This document shows, one piece after another, positions 1 to 10,700 of a stretch of 42,287 nucleotides of DNA. Positions within the stretch are counted from its first letter, which is position 1. Each line of letters begins with the position of its first letter. The notes beneath the pieces are model-generated. The model was not told the DNA's origin. It did no database searches and worked only from the letters and a program-made list of their open reading frames with translations. This DNA comes from Scenedesmus sp. ARA3 (Eukaryota; Chlorophyta; Chlorophyceae; Sphaeropleales; Scenedesmaceae). Position numbers and translations under genes: made by a program. Location of the stretch: contig RWJK01001464.1 in NCBI GenBank assembly GCA_004335835.1, positions 1 through 42,287 of the forward strand, given 5' to 3'.

Positions 1-62
1 CAGCAGCAGCAGCAGCAGCAGCGGCAGCAGCGGCAGCAGCAGCGGCAGCAGCAGCAGCAGCA
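1..62. repeat. (CAG/CGG)n trinucleotide repeat
   Basis: Nearly pure CAG repeat interrupted by CGG triplets, running into the left edge. In frame 3 it encodes poly-Ala and continues into the open frame ending at 197, so it may be coding. Confidence 0.9.
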
Positions 63-197
63 GGGGGTGGGAATGGTGACCCTCCCGGCGACCCCACGTA
101 CAACTTTGCTCCATTGCATCCAGCATGTTATGTAAAAAAATATTGGCGCAAGCTGCTGGCGCAACAAATGCTAGGAACTGTGTCAAAACAACTTTGA
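3..197 (+). CDS. Possible C-terminal fragment of an upstream gene (poly-Ala tract)
   Basis: Frame 3 is open from the left edge to a TGA at 195-197. It reads about 19 Ala, then GGGNGDPPGDPTYNFAPLHP and a basic tail with KYWRKLLAQQ. The non-repetitive tail has a balanced composition, unlike the neighbouring repeat frames. The start lies outside the window and no family is recognised. It could equally be chance readthrough of a CAG tract, so this is a weak call. Confidence 0.3.
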   Translation, partial: AAAAAAAAAAAAAAAAAAAAGGGNGDPPGDPTYNFAPLHPACYVKKYWRKLLAQQMLGTVSKQL

Positions 198-977
198 TTT
201 TTTCTTTTTCGTCCGTCAATAGGCACCTTAAAAAAACAAATGGCCTTTCTCTCTGATTGCTCGAGGAGTAAAGTATTGCAGGCCGCTGTGGTGCCGCATG
301 ATCTGTTGGAGCCTTGCTGTCTGCTGTCATCCTTTATTCACGGACTTGCTGGTGTCGCCCGGTATAGCTACCAAGCACTGCACGTACTGTGTACAGTACT
401 GCACTGCACTGCATTGCACTGGACTGAGATCTCTAGAGTTCATGTTGAGCATACTACCGCCTGTGATTTTGCCAGTGCACAAACAGCAGATTGGTGCATG
501 TGTCACTTATTAAAGTGTCGGTTGGGTTTGTGTCCAGATGCAGCTGGCCTGCATCAGGGTGTGCTGCCAGGCAGCAGCAGGGATCCCTGCTCCGGAGCAG
601 CAAGACTGCATGCAGCTGGTGCATGGTGCGCTGCAGCAGCTGTCTATCAGCATAATAACAGCATCTGTAGGTTATGCAAATAGTCATAATATGGTACCTC
701 GAAGTAGCTCTTCTCGAGTCACCGGGTAACTGTCACCACAGTACTGTACGACCAGTGACAGTACCCAAAAGCCCTGCAGGCCTTGCAAAACGTTGTGGTC
801 CCGCTCACAGTTTCTTCGACTCGTGGATAAAATCATCAGCAAAGTCAACCTGCCGCGACAGCGGCCAATCGCCGTTCTTCAAAGACAGGCGCTGTTGGAG
901 CAAGCAGTCCCATCAGAGCCAGCCGTCGACCTCTTGTTCCTGCAAACTCCTACATTACTGAAACGCGTCTGATCACC
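198..977. other. Gene-poor stretch upstream of the protease pseudogene
   Basis: No convincing gene. Short overlapping frames are Cys/His/Leu-rich with no recognisable motif. The stretch holds an imperfect hairpin at 724-766 (12-bp stem with one bulged A: GGGTAACTGTCAC paired with GTGACAGTACCC). It probably contains the 5' flank of the pseudogene starting at 978. Confidence 0.5.
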
Positions 978-3900
978 ATGACGTGCGTGCTGCTCGTGCT
1001 GCTTTTGCTGGCCGGGCACGCTGCAGGTGCGTTGGGGGTTCCGACCGGGTTCTCCTCTGCGATGAGCGGGTCTGCAGTGCCTGTGCAGTATGCTGAAGGT
1101 TACTGAGCAACGATACGGCGGATACAGCCAAATGGCGCCGTAAGCGTTCATGGTGTCAAGCGCCTGCAGGCTGTTGCTGCTGCTGTGGCTCTCACCATGT
1201 GATCAGTCGTTTTATGCTCTTGAATGCTGCTGCTGCGCCACAATTGGATTGTCATCCTCACAGGTCAGGGCCTGCTGCCCTCCCAAGTGCCACCTGTTGG
1301 CGCCAGCAATTCGCTGAACCAGCTGCAGCTACTGTACAGGAACAGCAAAGCCTGCAGCTGCAGGCTGGAGCCTGCAGGCTCCAGCTGGAGCTCCGAGGCG
1401 CCTCGAGGCGCGCCTACAAGCAGCGCCCAAGCGCAGCATGCTCCAGGACTGGCAGTGCAAGCCTGTGCGCTGCACAAGCAACAAGTTCTATGAATGCATA
1501 TGCCCAATTGATGCTGGCAACGTCGCCTCAAGCATACAACACCACATGGAACAGCAAAGTACGCTTGGTGGCACCAGCTCAGGACCAATCTGAGTGCCAA
1601 GCATGTACCGCTTTTGCTGTGGCAGCAGCAGCGGAGACAGCCATGGCTACGGCGCTACAAGTCGACGTGCAGCAGTGCAGCATCAGCGTGCAGGCCCTGT
1701 ACTTCTGCACTCCAAACGGGCCAATCCGGAGCTGCGACGCTGGTTGGAGCCTGCAAGCCCCCCTCCAGCAGCTGCAGGAGCGGGGACAGAGCCTGCCAAC
1801 ATCATCATGCCTTCCCTTCAAGCCAGATCTATTCGGCGAACAGAGCGCGGCAGCAATGTGCAATGCCGTGCAAAAGCCCCAACATGCATGCCGGGCGTGG
1901 CAAATTTTCCTCGCAGATGATCACCAGTGTGTGGAAGGCGCAACAACACATTCGGCAATATGGCGCTGTCGTGTCACGCTTTGACGTGAGCGCAAAAACT
2001 GACATAGCCAGATTGCTGGTGATAAGGTGCACCAGCTGTCTAGCTGATTCTCGTTGATGCTGCAGATTGTCAGCATGCCTTGTTTCATCACCAGTTGCAT
2101 GCAGTCGTTAACAGTTCCGTTGTTCCCCGCAAGTCATCAGACAAACATCACGTGCCCTGTTGCTGCTGCTGCTCGCGCCCTTGTTGCTTCAGCTGTACTC
2201 AGACTTCAAATCCTTCTTTGCTGACAAGCGCAACGCCCAGGCAGTGTACCGGCCTAGCCCCGGCGCCTACTTCAAGGAATACCACGCCATCACGCTGGTG
2301 CGCTCAGCTGCCACGCTCCTTGTCCGCGGCACTCTCTGCAACTTTGCTTGTGTGTGCTACGTAGTATGCTCACTGCTAGCACAGAGAGCGTAAGCATCCG
2401 GCATGACCACGAAACAGAACATGTGCTGCTTGCAAACCCCAACCATGGCTTGTGCATACATGGCTGCTCATAGGTGGGCTACGACAACGAGCAACAGTAC
2501 TGGCTGGCCAAGAACAGCTACGGCAGACACTGGGCAGACAACGGAGTTTTCAAGGTGAGTGCTTTGTGTTTGCAAGCCGGCGCCCCCTACTCAATGCACA
2601 CTTGATGACGTCACCTGGTGCAGCAGCACTGCCGCTTCAAAAGTTTGGAACATAGTTGCTGGTGTCGTAAGCATTTAGTTGAAGTAGGGTGTTAGTGGCT
2701 TGAGGTTGGTTCATAACGGAGCATTGGTTTGACCTCATCACTAGCCCTATCAGAGTCTTTGCCAAAACAGACACACGCCAATTGTCTTGAACGTCAAGTC
2801 TGAGTCACGTCAGGCGTGGGGTGTGAGTGGCCAGACTATGCAGCAGAAGTACCCAGATGTTGTGTGTCTGCTATCGTCGCAGGTTGCGTTTGGCGTGTGT
2901 GCCATCCTAGCGGCAGGCAAAGGCGAAGCCTACGGCATTGTGTGGACGCCCAGCAGCGTGCCTGATGCACTGTAGCTGCCAGTGACAGCTGGGCCGCGTC
3001 AAGACTGCTACTGGTACCAGGTGAGATGTGCTGCATCATTTTGTGTATCCTGCGACTGTGGGTTGTGGCTAGAGCTCCATGTCAGTCTTTCCTCATAACT
3101 GGGTTCAGCTTGATGCTCAACGTTGGTATTGGATGACTAATAAGCAAGCTTAGGCTTGAATGCAAGCAGTAGATACAAGTGAACCATTGAATTGCGTCGT
3201 ACACATGCACAACTCCTGCCAGCATGGAAGCCAACGCTTTCCTCCGACAATGTGTCTCTGGATGACATTGTCGCACTTTCGGGTGGCGGCCTTGATACTA
3301 GACCTTCAAGGAGCTTTACATTTCAAAAAGCTTGACTAAACTGGTTGTGCGGGTTTGCTGCTGCAGGCACAGGGTGGTGACTACCTGTCCAAGCTAGCCG
3401 GCATTCGCCTGGACAAATTCATGCTGGACAACACTGGCCTGGTCAAAGACCTTGACGCCCAGCTGCAGGGAGTGCAGCTGCTGCTGTGCAACCCCGCTCC
3501 AGGTGAGTGAGCACAAGTATGAACCTAAGGCATCTTGACAAGTGTCAGTGGTTCTTGCTGGATCTTACATCTGCTATGCAAGAGCAGAGTGCGTTACTGC
3601 ATGGGGTACTACTTCTGCTTATGCTTTGTCATTAGGCATGCTCCAGGTATGTGTGGCCAGTTTGGCCCAAACTGTTCTCATGCCCTGGAGCTACTAAGTA
3701 CTTGCTAGCTTTGTGTTGCCTGCTTCCCAAGAATGTTTTCAGCTGTAGACATTAACGGTGTATACTCAAATAAAGTGAATGCTGACGCAGGCAATATCAA
3801 GATCCCAAACACAGGCTCAGACCCTCAGCTTGAGGCGTTGCTGTTGGTCAAGGCGGCGACCGACACAACTGGGAAGCTGCAACACTGGCAGAGGGCAGCT

Positions 3901-4899
3901 GGCACCAACGGTGGCTACTGCAAGTGGCGCGGGGTTGAATGCATTGACGGCACAAACACTGTGTATAGGATCGTCATTATTCTTGGCAACATCATCTCAG
4001 GACTCCAAGGCACACTGCCTCAGGCTACTGCACTTGGTGGCCTTTCGGGCCTGACCATCATCGGCATCAGCCATCAGCCTGGCATTGGCGGCACTCTACC
4101 TGCAGACTGGTCACGCCTGAGTCAGTTGCAAGACATCCGGTTGGCAAGCAACTCCCTAACTGGCAGCATTCCGCCATCCTGGGGCAGCCTGGACAAGCTG
4201 CGCGTGTTGTACTTGTTTGGCAACAAGCTGAGCGGGTTGATCCCTACAAACTTCAAGGCCTTGACTGCGTTGGAGGAACTATTCATTTACAAAAATGCGC
4301 TCAGCGGCACCATTCCTGACCTTAGCAGCCTGAACAAGCTGCCGACGTTGTACCTATATGAGAACAAGCTGAGCGGGAGGATCCCTGCAAGCTTCAGGGC
4401 CTTGACTGCGCTAGAAGATGTGGATGTTTCAGCCAATGCTCTCAGTGGCACCATTCCTGACCTCAACAGCCTGACCAAGCTACGGTTTATAAACTTGTTT
4501 GAAAACAAGCTGAGTGGGTCAATCCCTGCAAGTTTCAGGGCCTTGACTGCGCTGCAGGAGTTGGGGTTAAATGCCAACGAGCTGAGCGGCACTATCCCTG
4601 ACCTCAGCAGCCTGACCAAGCTGCGGAATTTGCACTTATGGGGGAACAAGCTGAGCGGGTCTATCCCTGCCAGTTTCGGGGCGTTGACTGCGTTGGAATA
4701 GCTGGTTTTGGGAGAGAACAATCTCAGCGGCACTGTTCCTGCCTCACTGTCCAGCATGAGGAGCTGGAAGGAGGTGTACCTGTGGAAAAACCCGCAGCTG
4801 GGCGGCTGCTTGCCTGCATCATGGCGTCGGCAGATGTCAGGCTTTGACTTCCAGAAACGGGTATTTGGAACACGCATCAAAAGATTCTGTGGAGTATGA
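978..4899 (+). pseudogene. Decayed papain-type protease/LysM-like/LRR gene (copy 1)
   Basis: All seven exons of the intact paralogue at 7794-11731 can be matched: 978-1026 (signal peptide), 1264-1985, 2193-2297, 2474-2554, 2883-3020, 3367-3502, 3791-4899. The protease exons keep the triad context: QACTAF for Cys, YHAITLV for His, AKNSYG for Asn. Four lesions break the frame. They are a net 50-bp insertion near 1351-1410, a 2-bp deletion near 1866-1875, an in-frame TAG at 2973-2975 where the paralogue has CAG, and an in-frame TAG at 4699-4701 inside the LRRs. Exon 2 is 48 nt longer than its counterpart, exactly +50 minus 2. Exon 6 is 9 nt shorter and exon 7 is 138 nt longer (two extra 23-residue LRRs), both in frame. 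Splice sites look intact. It could still be transcribed or yield truncated products. Sequencing error is unlikely to explain all four lesions. Confidence 0.85.
1351..1410. repeat. Palindrome-rich 50-bp insertion in pseudogene exon 2
   Basis: Compared with the paralogue (AGCAAAGCATGGAAGCGCGC near 8187-8206), this copy carries 50 extra bases made of nested palindromes. They include a perfect 22-bp palindrome at 1364-1385 centred on CCTGCAGG, a CTGCAGCTGCAG at 1352-1363, and GAGGCGCCTC at 1395-1404. The insertion shifts the reading frame. Confidence 0.85.
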
Positions 4900-5688
4900 G
4901 TCCAGCCTTGGCTAGCTTAGTGCATGAGGTGGTGCCGTGATGTTGCAGAATCAATAAATGCTGCTGAGGTAACTCCATGTCTATCACCGTAGGTGCCTTG
5001 GCCATGCTCAGCATGCAACATTTATAGGTGCCTCGACAATGCTCCAGCATGCATGTACGCTTACGGTGCTGTGTTCGTCAGAATACACTAGTAGGATACA
5101 GTCTTTCAGCGCCAGAGCTCTGGCTCGAGCCAGCTTCAGTCCTGCTTACATGTTGTAAAATGAAAACTCTCCCTTTACAACACCATAAGCGTGCACCATG
5201 CCACAGAGCTTAGACCTGCAAATCATCCTGATCAGATTTCATCATCATCATGTTACGCTTATAGCCACAGCATAAGCCGCAACTTGAGTCATGAACACCT
5301 GATTGTCTCACAGGCCTGCTCAGCAGCAGGATCATGGCATCATGGCATCAGTGTAACCCCTCTCTCTCTAAACCATGTAGACAACTGATGAAATCCGTCA
5401 TGCTCAATCAGCGCCTACAAGAATTTTTTTAGGCAAAAGTCGGCAAGCTGCTGCTGCTGCTACTGTTGTTGTGGCTGCCACGACTAGTGCGTGCTGCTCC
5501 AGTTGTACAACACTCGTCCAATACTGTTGTACTGCAGATGCAATACCTGCAAATACATGGTGCGCTACCACTGATTGCTGAAGAGCTGCGCAGAAGCCGA
5601 TAGTTCACCTGATTACGGCAGCAGCACTACCTGCACGCTCTAGCTGCTGCTGCGGCTGCGGCTGCGGCTGCGGCTGCGGCTGCTGCTG
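4900..5688. other. Downstream flank of copy 1, duplicated after copy 2
   Basis: No gene that I can support. Blocks here recur after copy 2. The segment just after the stop (4900-5030) resembles 11732-11850, the stretch at about 5267-5345 resembles 12190-12270, and about 5445-5530 resembles 12876-12970. A TGTAA near 5155 could be a remnant poly(A) signal. The right end is a GCTGCG/CTG repeat. Confidence 0.5.
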
Positions 5689-5707
5689 CTACTGCTGTTG
5701 TTGCTGC

Positions 5708-5745
<38 letters not shown>

Positions 5746-5755
5746 CTGCTGATGC
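5641..5755. repeat. GCTGCG and CTG trinucleotide tract
   Basis: Interrupted CTG/CGG triplet repeat. On the minus strand its right half encodes the poly-Gln tail of the MYND protein. Confidence 0.85.
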
Positions 5756-6465
5756 TGCTGTTTCCGCCACTTCTTGCACATGGTGCGGTGCTGCTGCCAG
5801 TGCAGCGTCTGGCAGGCGGTGCTGCAGTAGCTGCATGCAGCAGGGGAGGATCAGAACAACAGACAGCAACACGAGCAGCAGCCCATGTTTGATTGATTTT
5901 TTTGATGGTCGTCCGAAGCTTGGACATCACACCCGCTATCAGAACAGCAGATGACTTTACAACCCAGCAAGCCAGGCGCCAACTACAGCTGCTCCAAGCG
6001 TCTGTATCTTAGCAAGGCAGCTGAGGCAAGGCAGCTGCCTTGCCTCAGCTGGTTTGCAGTTAACCATGGCACAATCGATAATGGCAAACACATGGCAAAC
6101 ACAATGTTCAATGGGGGTGTAGCCTACCTGGCGACCTTGCAGCGGCTGCAGGTGCTAGTCGCCACGTGCGCCTCGCTGGTCTTGCTGACATCACCGCAGC
6201 CAGGGTTACTGCACAGCCCATGCAGCGCCAGCCCAGCACACAACGCATCAGCAAGCACCGCCTGCTGCTCTGCAAGTTGCTGCACAAGCTCGCAGGGCAA
6301 CGGAGCTGCAACATCTGCCACTGCATTCCTACATGCTGCTGCAGCTACTGCGCGTGGCTTGCATGACTCCTTTGCTTGCGCCCGAGAGAGTTGCAGCTTT
6401 CGCAGCCAGATTAAAGCAGAGCTAGCTGCTGCTGCTGCTGATGCTGATGCGGTGGCGTGTATGCG
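5689..6465 (-). CDS. MYND-type zinc-finger protein, last two exons
   Basis: Two minus-strand exons reconstruct a split MYND finger. The upstream exon (6465-6128, open from a TGA at 6468-6466) contains LCSNPGC and TCSRCKVA and ends at donor AG/GTAGGC. The last exon (5830-5689) begins after a GCATGCAG acceptor with YCSTACQTLHW, then HRTMC, then a poly-Gln tail ending at a TAG (5691-5689). Phases agree (2 plus 1). The order C-x4-C, C-x2-C, YC-x3-C, H-x3-C fits the MYND form common in green-algal proteins, which usually binds peptide partners. The N-terminus is unresolved. A Gln/His-rich open frame at about 6745-6475 (with LRIFKIDRVEQQSSPHVVVM) and another at about 7126-6896 are candidate upstream exons, but I could not close their phases. 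The gene lies antisense between the two tandem protease genes. Confidence 0.65.
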
Positions 6466-6474
6466 TCATGTGCT

Positions 6475-6745
6475 GCTGCTGCTGCTGCTCAGTTAGCAGA
6501 TGGTGCAGCAAATTTGTCCCAGCAAGAGCCTCTTGCGCCACCTGTCGCATAACAACCACATGGGGGCTGCTCTGCTGCTCTACTCGGTCTATTTTGAAGA
6601 TGCGCAACCCAGTGGATGCAGCCTGCGCGCTGCAATCACCACTTCCTCTGCCAGCATAGCACCGCCACCGCTGCTGCTGCTGCTGATGCTGCTGATGCTG
6701 CTGATGCTGCTGCTGCTGTGACTGCAGCCATTGCTTGAAGGCGTC
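6475..6745 (-). CDS. Candidate Gln-rich upstream exon of the MYND gene
   Basis: A minus-strand frame reads FKQWLQS, a Gln/His run with three CAT interruptions, then a non-repetitive stretch with GLRIFKIDRVEQQSSPHVVV and VAQEALAGTNLLHHLLTEQ. Composition is more protein-like than the other frames here. A donor CAG/GTGGCG exists near 6539, but its phase does not match the next exon simply, so boundaries are open. It may be an exon of the MYND gene or a separate fragment. Confidence 0.3.
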
Positions 6746-7072
6746 TGGTGCTGCTGCTGGTGCTCACCATTACATCACTCTGCAACTCTGCTGCAGCAGC
6801 ACACGTGCAGGGCTGCTGGCAGTGCACAATCCGCCAGGCTTGCAACTGTCACACATTGAGTGCGGCTGCCTACAGGCACACCTCGTGCAGTGCCTTCACG
6901 CATGGGCACAGCAGCAGCAATAGCAGCAGCAGCGGCTTCTCCTGCTTGCCACATGCTGCGGTTGCCCCTGTTGTGGTTTTCGCCTGGCCAGCTGCTCTGA
7001 CAACCTGTGCACGAGCTGCCGCCGCCGCCGCCGCCGCTGCTGCTGCTGCTGCTGCTGCTGCTGCCGCTGCTG

Positions 7073-7123
<51 letters not shown>

Positions 7124-7793
7124 CATGCCTGTGCTCTAGCTGTGGTACAGCTGTGCATGCGTATGCAACCAACAACGTCAGGCTTCAGGGCCAGCCCTAG
7201 ATGAGCAGGTGTTTCTGCCCCTCGGCGTTGCTGCGGCACCATGGTTTGGCAGCAATTCTGCCAGCAACAAACTTGCTGTTGCTGCACACATGCGGTTGTA
7301 AGGTAGCCCATTAACATGCAATTTCTCAGGTGTGCTCAGCGGCTGGGCAGCAGTATGAATTGTGTAGAGACTGCAGTTTTGACGTTGACAGTCAATACGA
7401 AAGAAGTTGAAGGAATAGAGCTTGTGCTTTTACAAGCACAGGTCCAGTGAAGAGGCCATTATCAGATCAGCCCGCTGCGCCTACGGATGGGCCGGAGCCA
7501 GCCGGCAAGCACCCCAACCCATGGGGCTGCAGCAAGTCACCCCGGTCCGACCTGTGACGGTCACTTGCAAGTGACAAGTGACAAGTGACGAGCTTAAGTG
7601 CATCGCAGGCCCCGCATCAGCAATGTATTGCCGTTAATGATCATGGTAACGGTCTCGCAGCAGTACAGTAACGGTCTACCGCAAACTCACCGCTCGCTTG
7701 CAGGACAGGTGCTATCGGAGAATGCACCCAATCATAGTCAGTCCGTGACGTCAGGTTGCTCATTCATTAAACTCTCGGTTTTCTATATATTTA
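6746..7793. other. Low-complexity interval before copy 2
   Basis: A CCG/CTG tract at about 7017-7116 gives homopolymer frames on both strands. Beyond 7200 I see no gene. Local structure includes a 7-bp stem (TGTGCTT/AAGCACA) near 7423-7440, a perfect 16-bp palindrome at 7560-7575 (GTCACTTGCAAGTGAC) and three AAGTGAC units immediately after it. The promoter of the 7794 gene must lie in this interval. Confidence 0.5.
7017..7116. repeat. (CCG)n/(CTG)n trinucleotide tract
   Basis: Long run of CCG then CTG triplets with few interruptions. It produces long homopolymeric frames on both strands, which I do not read as evidence of coding. Confidence 0.9.
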
Positions 7794-10700
7794 ATGATGC
7801 AGTGCACGTTGTTAGCACTGCTTTTCTTAGCCTGTGCTGCCCGGCATACAGCAGGTGCGGTGGGGTTCCGGAAGGAATTGTGCCTGCAGCCGAGGCGTGT
7901 CAATGCCGGTGGTAAAGACAACAGCTTGCGCTGCAAAAAAATAGCAGAACCAGCTGGCTGGTGACTTTAGCATCCGCAGTGTTGGGGGCCTATTCAGAAC
8001 TGCCGCTGCTGTACAGCAGCATGTTGTGGCACTTAATACGTGGACAAACCCATGACCAGGTCCCCCCTGCTGCTGCGGTGCAAAAACAAACAATGCGAAT
8101 TTCTAGGCCAAGGACTGCTATCCTCCCATGTGCCGCCTGTTGGCGCCAGCAACACCCTTAGCCAGCTGCAGCAGCAGTGCAAGAACAGCAAAGCATGGAA
8201 GCGCGCCTACAAGCAAAGCCCAAGCTCCGCATGCTCCAGGAGTGGCAGTGCAAGCCTATGCGCTGCGCAAACAACAAGCGCAACTGACGCATACGCCCAG
8301 CTCATGCTCGCAACCTCACCTCAAGCATACAGCAGCACGAGCAGCACCAGAGTGCACCTTGTGTCACCAGCGCAGGACCAAGCTGAATGCCAGACATGCA
8401 CCGCGTTTGCCGTGGCAGCAGCAGCAGAGACGGCTATGGCTGCTGCTCTGCAAGTTGACGTGCAGCAGTGCAGCATCAGCGTCCAAGCGCTGTTTTTCTG
8501 CGGCCCAAACGAGCCCACTAGGAGCTGCAAAGCGGGTTGGAGTTTACGTGACGCCCTGCAGCAGCTGCAGCAGCGTGGACAGAGCCTGCCTACAGCATCG
8601 TGCCTTCCCTACAAGCCAGACATGTTTGGTGACCAGAGCACAGCAGCGTTGTGCACGGGGTCCTGCAACAGCCCCAGCACATATGCAGGGCACGGCAGGT
8701 TTTCCTCTCAGATGATCACGAGTGTGTGGAAGGCGCAGCAGCACATACGCCAGTACGGCGCTGTTGTGTCACGCTTTGATGTGAGCACCAGCATCGTTGC
8801 TAATCTGTCTTTGCATGATGCTGCGAGACACGCGTGTTTGATGCATGGTAGGGCCCGTTGCATGATGTTGAGGGTGTAAGCATAAGAATGCATGTTACAT
8901 TTGGTGTCAAGCAAAGACAGTGCAAGGCCACCACCGGAAGAAGAGGATGCCTAGCAAAAAGGAATCGCCAAAGCGCCTGAAGTTCCGACAAGACGCACCT
9001 GATGTTCCGTGTTGCTGCTGCTCTCTACCCATGCGTTATCGATGTGGCGCTGCTGCTGCTGCTGCCTCCTGCGGCCGCTACTGCTGCAATCACTCTGCTG
9101 CTGCAGGTATACAGCGACTTTGAGTCCTTCTTTGCTGACAGGCGCAACGCCCAGGCAGTGTATAGGCCCAGTGCCAGTGCCTACTTCCAGTACTACCACG
9201 CCATCACGCTGGTGCGCTGGGTGCATCATACAACCATTGGCTTCACCTGTTTGTGCAAAACACTCGTGTTGTTGTTGAAAAAAGCAATACTATTTGTGCA
9301 AGGTTCACAACACAAAACTTGGAAGCTGCAGCAGTCCAAGTCAGTGCCGTTGACGCATAACTGCCTGGTGCTGCTGCTGTGTTGATGCTTGTAGGTGGGC
9401 TATGACAATGAGCAACAGTACTGGCTGGCAAAGAACAGCTACGGCAGCACCTGGGGCGACACGGGTCTGTTCAAGGTGCGTGCCATGCGTATGTTGGGTT
9501 GGGCCATTTGTCTGTAAACAGCAGCTGTTGCAGCAGCAGCCGATCAGCTTTTGCCAAAGCATTGCAAAAGGCGCCAATTGCAATGTGGTGTCAGTCCATT
9601 ACGGGCCTCGTAGCCTAAGGCAGGTTCCTTGAAAGTACGGAGATGAAATCCAGTCCCGTGAACAGCAGGATTGAACTGCTGCTGCAACAACAGATTTGGT
9701 GACTGGTGTCAGCTGGCTCAGCACAGGCGACCCATAATGGCGTGGGTGGGCTGAGTGTGCCGCAGGCGTCAAAGCGGCGCGGCCGATCACCTTCTGCTTT
9801 TTATGTCTACTTGCAGGTCGCGTATGGTGTGTGTGCCATCCTGGCGGCTGACAAAGGTGAAGCTTACGGCATTGTGTGGACGCCCAGCAGCGTGCCTGAT
9901 GCGCGGCAGCTGCTAGTGACAGCTGGGCCGCGCAAAGACTGCTACTGGTACCATGTGAGGTCCTGATGCATGAGCGTGTAGCCGTGGGCTTGCAACCTAG
10001 AGCTCCGTAGAACGTGTCTGCGTGCTAAGATTGTCAACCATTGGTGATATTCAACTTACAATGGGCTTTTGTTCAACCGCATGGTGCAACCGAACAAAAG
10101 CCCATTGCAAAAACCAACAACAAAGCAAGACATGACCAACAATGCATCATCATGTGCGCCAACCGTTGCCAACCTGGCAGCCTGATTGTTGTCGGACTGC
10201 TGAGCAAGTCTTACCGCCATTGTGTCACTGGATGTAGCTCTGTAAACTTGTGATGACTTCTCGTGGTGCTGTGTTTGACATTTGTTTTATTGTGTTTGTG
10301 TGTTTGCTGCAGGCACAGGGTGGTGACTCTCTGTCCAAGGTTGCATGGCTGGCTGGCATACGCCTTGACAAGCTCATGCTTGACAACACTGATGTTGTCC
10401 GGGACCTGGATGCACCTCTGCAGGGAATGCGGTTGCTGTTGTGCAACCCCGCATTAGGTGAGCAAGCGAATTCTGAGGCAAGCTTCCGCGCTTTAGTTGC
10501 ATGGGTTGCTTTTGCTACAGCCTTAGAGGCAATCTTTGCACAACCATTTAAGATGCTGCTTCCGCTCCACTACCAGGTGTAGGCCCCACATGCGGAGGAA
10601 TTCACCCACCTGTGCGATCACTTTGGTTCCTAATACTTCACACCCGACTGTGAAGCAAGTTTTGCAACACGCTAGGCTTGCACCATATTGGATGTTTGCT

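Noticed and set aside
6896..7204. Long poly-Ala, poly-Leu, poly-Gln and poly-Ser frames on both strands
   Set aside because: All arise from one CCG/CTG tract, which is open in most frames. Only the Gln frame has a mildly protein-like flank, and no splice model supports it.
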